Source of the DNA: an uncultured Ktedonobacteraceae bacterium
GTDB taxonomy: Bacteria; Chloroflexota; Ktedonobacteria; Ktedonobacterales; Ktedonobacteraceae
Direction of reading: 5' to 3'
Length of the DNA stretch: 5,809 nt
NCBI GenBank assembly: GCA_955652655.1
Contig: CATPCK010000524.1
Coordinates: 1-5,809, forward strand
Part shown: piece by piece, positions 4,243-5,809 of the stretch
Position numbering within the stretch: the first letter of the stretch is position 1
Layout of the letters: every line of letters begins with the position of its first letter
Notes under the pieces: generated by a model
Databases searched by the model: none
What the model saw: only the letters and a program-made list of their open reading frames with translations
What the model was told of the DNA's origin: nothing
Program-made: the position numbers and the translations under genes

Positions 4243-5809
4243 TCACAACGTCCATACTTTTGCATTGGTAAATGCTATATCCGCGGAATTATTCACGTTG
4301 CCCGCCAAAACCGCAATTTGACCGTGGGTTAACGTGCCGTCGTTCACGCTGTTGAGAAGCTCGCGATTGAAATACAGGGTAATAGTGCCATGCTGTACGA
4401 CGATCGCAATCAGATTTGTCGAATTGCTTGCCACAGTGCCGCTTGCGAGTCTTACAGCGTCTGTATCGAAGTTTGCGTCCACACTACGAGAGAGGTCGTA
4501 GTTTCCGTTGGTGAAAACACGGAAGAGATAATATGTGTCTGGAGTCGCCTTCGAGAAGATGATGCCAGCATAATCTCCTGAGATTGTTGTCATCTGGACT
4601 TCGAAGGCAAAGTTACTGTAGTCGGTGTTGTCAGCGGTACATGAATGGAAAAGTCCCGCTCTGGGTTGGGTGGCGTGATACGCTCCTCCTTGAAATGCAC
4701 AGGTCGCGCTGTTGCTATTGGTCCCTGTCTGCCAGTTGTAGCCTTTGCTATTGTCTGTTAAAGGGTCGTCGAGTGCGAGAGTACCACTATGTGTATAGGG
4801 GTTCTGTGAAGCGGTGGTGGGAGTCACGTTGGGTTGAGTGGTAGGGGTGGTATTGCCTGTTGGTGTTGGGTGGGTTATCGGTGTTGGTGTCTGGGAAGTT
4901 GGCAGAATTGATGTTGGCTGCGGAGTAATCCCACCTCGACTCACTATCTGAAGAACCCGGTTGGGTCCTACGGCAAATACTGCGCCTGTAACCCCTACTC
5001 CGACCAGGCAGAGTATGAGAAGCATGACCACTAGAGTTGCCCGGCTCTTCGTCTTCTGTTGTGGAACTGGTGCTGGCAGATGCCCCGAGCTTGAGGGCGC
5101 GCCAGGGACTGCTGGCGGTGGCGCGCCCTCAGACTGTCCACCGGGCACAGACGGGGCCAATACGAGGGCAGGGGAAGCTTCATGCGATCGCCAGGTTGGC
5201 TGCGTCTCCTGTTCAGTGAGCAACGAGATCGGAGCCAGCCAGGTTGGGCTCTCTTCTGAGGTGGCTGGGATAGCCTCCACTGGCGTGCTGTTGTATGCCT
5301 GCTCCAGAGCCCTGGCGAACGCCCGGATGGAGCTAAAACGCAGGGCGGGATCTTTCTCCATCGCCATGTTCAACACTTCGTCGACCTCTGACGAGATGCC
5401 CGGCACTTTTCCGCTGAGAGGCGCGGCCAGAGCCTGCAAGTGTTGACTGCTGATCGCGGCGATATTATCCTGAAACGGGCGCTCGCCGCTCAGCCATTCA
5501 TAGGCTATGACCGCGAGGGCATACTGGTCACTGGCCCGTTGGGGCTTGCCATCAAATTGCTCCGGGGCTATATAGGCGATAGGCTGCACTTGCTGCGAGT
5601 TCATGGTTTGCAAAATCGTCGAAATACCAAAATCGCTGAGCAATACCTCGTTGTCCTGGCCCAACAGGATGTTCTCCGGCTTGAGGTTGCCGTGAATGAT
5701 ATTCTGATTGTGTGCATACTGCAAGGCGTTCGCGATTTGCTTGATCAACGAGACCACAAACGCCGGACTCAAACGCGAGCCTGGCGGGTAGTTCTGCCGC
5801 ATCGTGTCC
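4243..5809 (-). CDS. Transmembrane Ser/Thr kinase-like receptor, probable pseudokinase (5' end outside window)
   Basis: The frame is open to the right edge, so the N-lobe (Gly-rich loop and ATP-binding Lys) is not visible; residues are numbered from the Met at 5802. Residues 1-170 are a protein kinase C-lobe. The catalytic loop reads IIHGNLKPENILL, with G38-N39 in place of Arg-Asp (N39 codon 5688-5686). DFG (57-59), APE (79-81), the DQYAL helix (D92) and the late Arg155 are intact. The usual Gly-Thr before the APE segment is replaced by QPI. A Pro/Ser-rich juxtamembrane stretch (about 172-253) leads to one membrane helix (about 256-278), a Pro/Thr-rich stalk (about 293-336) and a beta-sandwich domain (about 338-519, LALDDPL to AKVWTL). 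That last domain has two Cys, 368 and 388, that could form a disulfide, and should lie outside the cell. Loss of the HRD Asp predicts little or no phosphotransfer, so a sensing or scaffold role is inferred. Confidence 0.9.
   Translation of the reverse strand, partial: DTMRQNYPPGSRLSPAFVVSLIKQIANALQYAHNQNIIHGNLKPENILLGQDNEVLLSDFGISTILQTMNSQQVQPIAYIAPEQFDGKPQRASDQYALAVIAYEWLSGERPFQDNIAAISSQHLQALAAPLSGKVPGISSEVDEVLNMAMEKDPALRFSSIRAFARALEQAYNSTPVEAIPATSEESPTWLAPISLLTEQETQPTWRSHEASPALVLAPSVPGGQSEGAPPPAVPGAPSSSGHLPAPVPQQKTKSRATLVVMLLILCLVGVGVTGAVFAVGPNRVLQIVSRGGITPQPTSILPTSQTPTPITHPTPTGNTTPTTQPNVTPTTASQNPYTHSGTLALDDPLTDNSKGYNWQTGTNSNSATCAFQGGAYHATQPRAGLFHSCTADNTDYSNFAFEVQMTTISGDYAGIIFSKATPDTYYLFRVFTNGNYDLSRSVDANFDTDAVRLASGTVASNSTNLIAIVVQHGTITLYFNRELLNSVNDGTLTHGQIAVLAGNVNNSADIAFTNAKVWTL
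5092..5131. repeat. 12-bp perfect inverted repeat inside the kinase gene
   Basis: TGAGGGCGCGCC (5092-5103) and GGCGCGCCCTCA (5120-5131) are exact inverted arms around a 16-nt loop, and each contains GGCGCGCC. The repeat lies in the codons for the Pro/Ser-rich juxtamembrane linker (EGAPPPAVPGAPS), where such GC-rich codons are expected. It would form a strong hairpin in the mRNA, upstream of the membrane-helix codons. Confidence 0.6.

Noticed and set aside
3938..4255. A 105-codon open frame on the minus strand overlapping the kinase 3' end.
   Set aside because: It has no recognisable domain and low-complexity composition, and it runs through the 17-bp repeats and the inferred IS110 end.
4961..5446. 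A 161-codon plus-strand open frame.
   Set aside because: It is antisense to the juxtamembrane and kinase codons; its Gly/Ala/Ser-rich composition reflects those codons.

Overview
The window looks like a piece of a large, transposon-rich bacterial chromosome, most likely from the Ktedonobacteria (Chloroflexota). This rests on recognising the protein types, not on a search. The right-hand gene has the layout typical of that group: a Ser/Thr kinase fold, one membrane helix, a Pro/Thr-rich linker and an extracellular beta-sandwich domain. The damaged DDE transposase also reads like the integrase-type transposases common in those genomes.

Layout from left to right. Positions 1-249 (minus) hold the 5' part of a small one-helix SHOCT-domain membrane protein that runs off the left edge. 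Positions 439-756 (minus) hold only the last third of the copper-binding core of a multicopper oxidase. Its upstream end stops next to an insertion-sequence end, and one type-3 copper His has become Arg. Positions about 775-2307 are a decayed DDE insertion sequence with 17-bp inverted ends; its minus-strand transposase (1037-2157) is broken by at least three frameshifts and a stop. Positions about 2362-3947 are an IS110-family element (plus strand). Its DEDD/Ser transposase is complete except for a single extra G near 2831, and a leader of about 300 nt ahead of it could encode a bridge RNA. Positions 3948-4242 are gene-free and carry two copies of a 17-bp motif that matches the end of the first insertion sequence. 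Positions 4243-5809 (minus) hold a kinase-like receptor open at the right edge, in which the catalytic HRD Asp is Asn (HGN), so it is probably a pseudokinase.

The central 3.4 kb is therefore a mobile-element scar. Insertions appear to have removed most of a copper oxidase gene and left its small membrane-protein neighbour. The two features most worth following up are the HGN pseudokinase receptor and the structured leader of the IS110 element. No complete, undamaged gene lies wholly inside the window.
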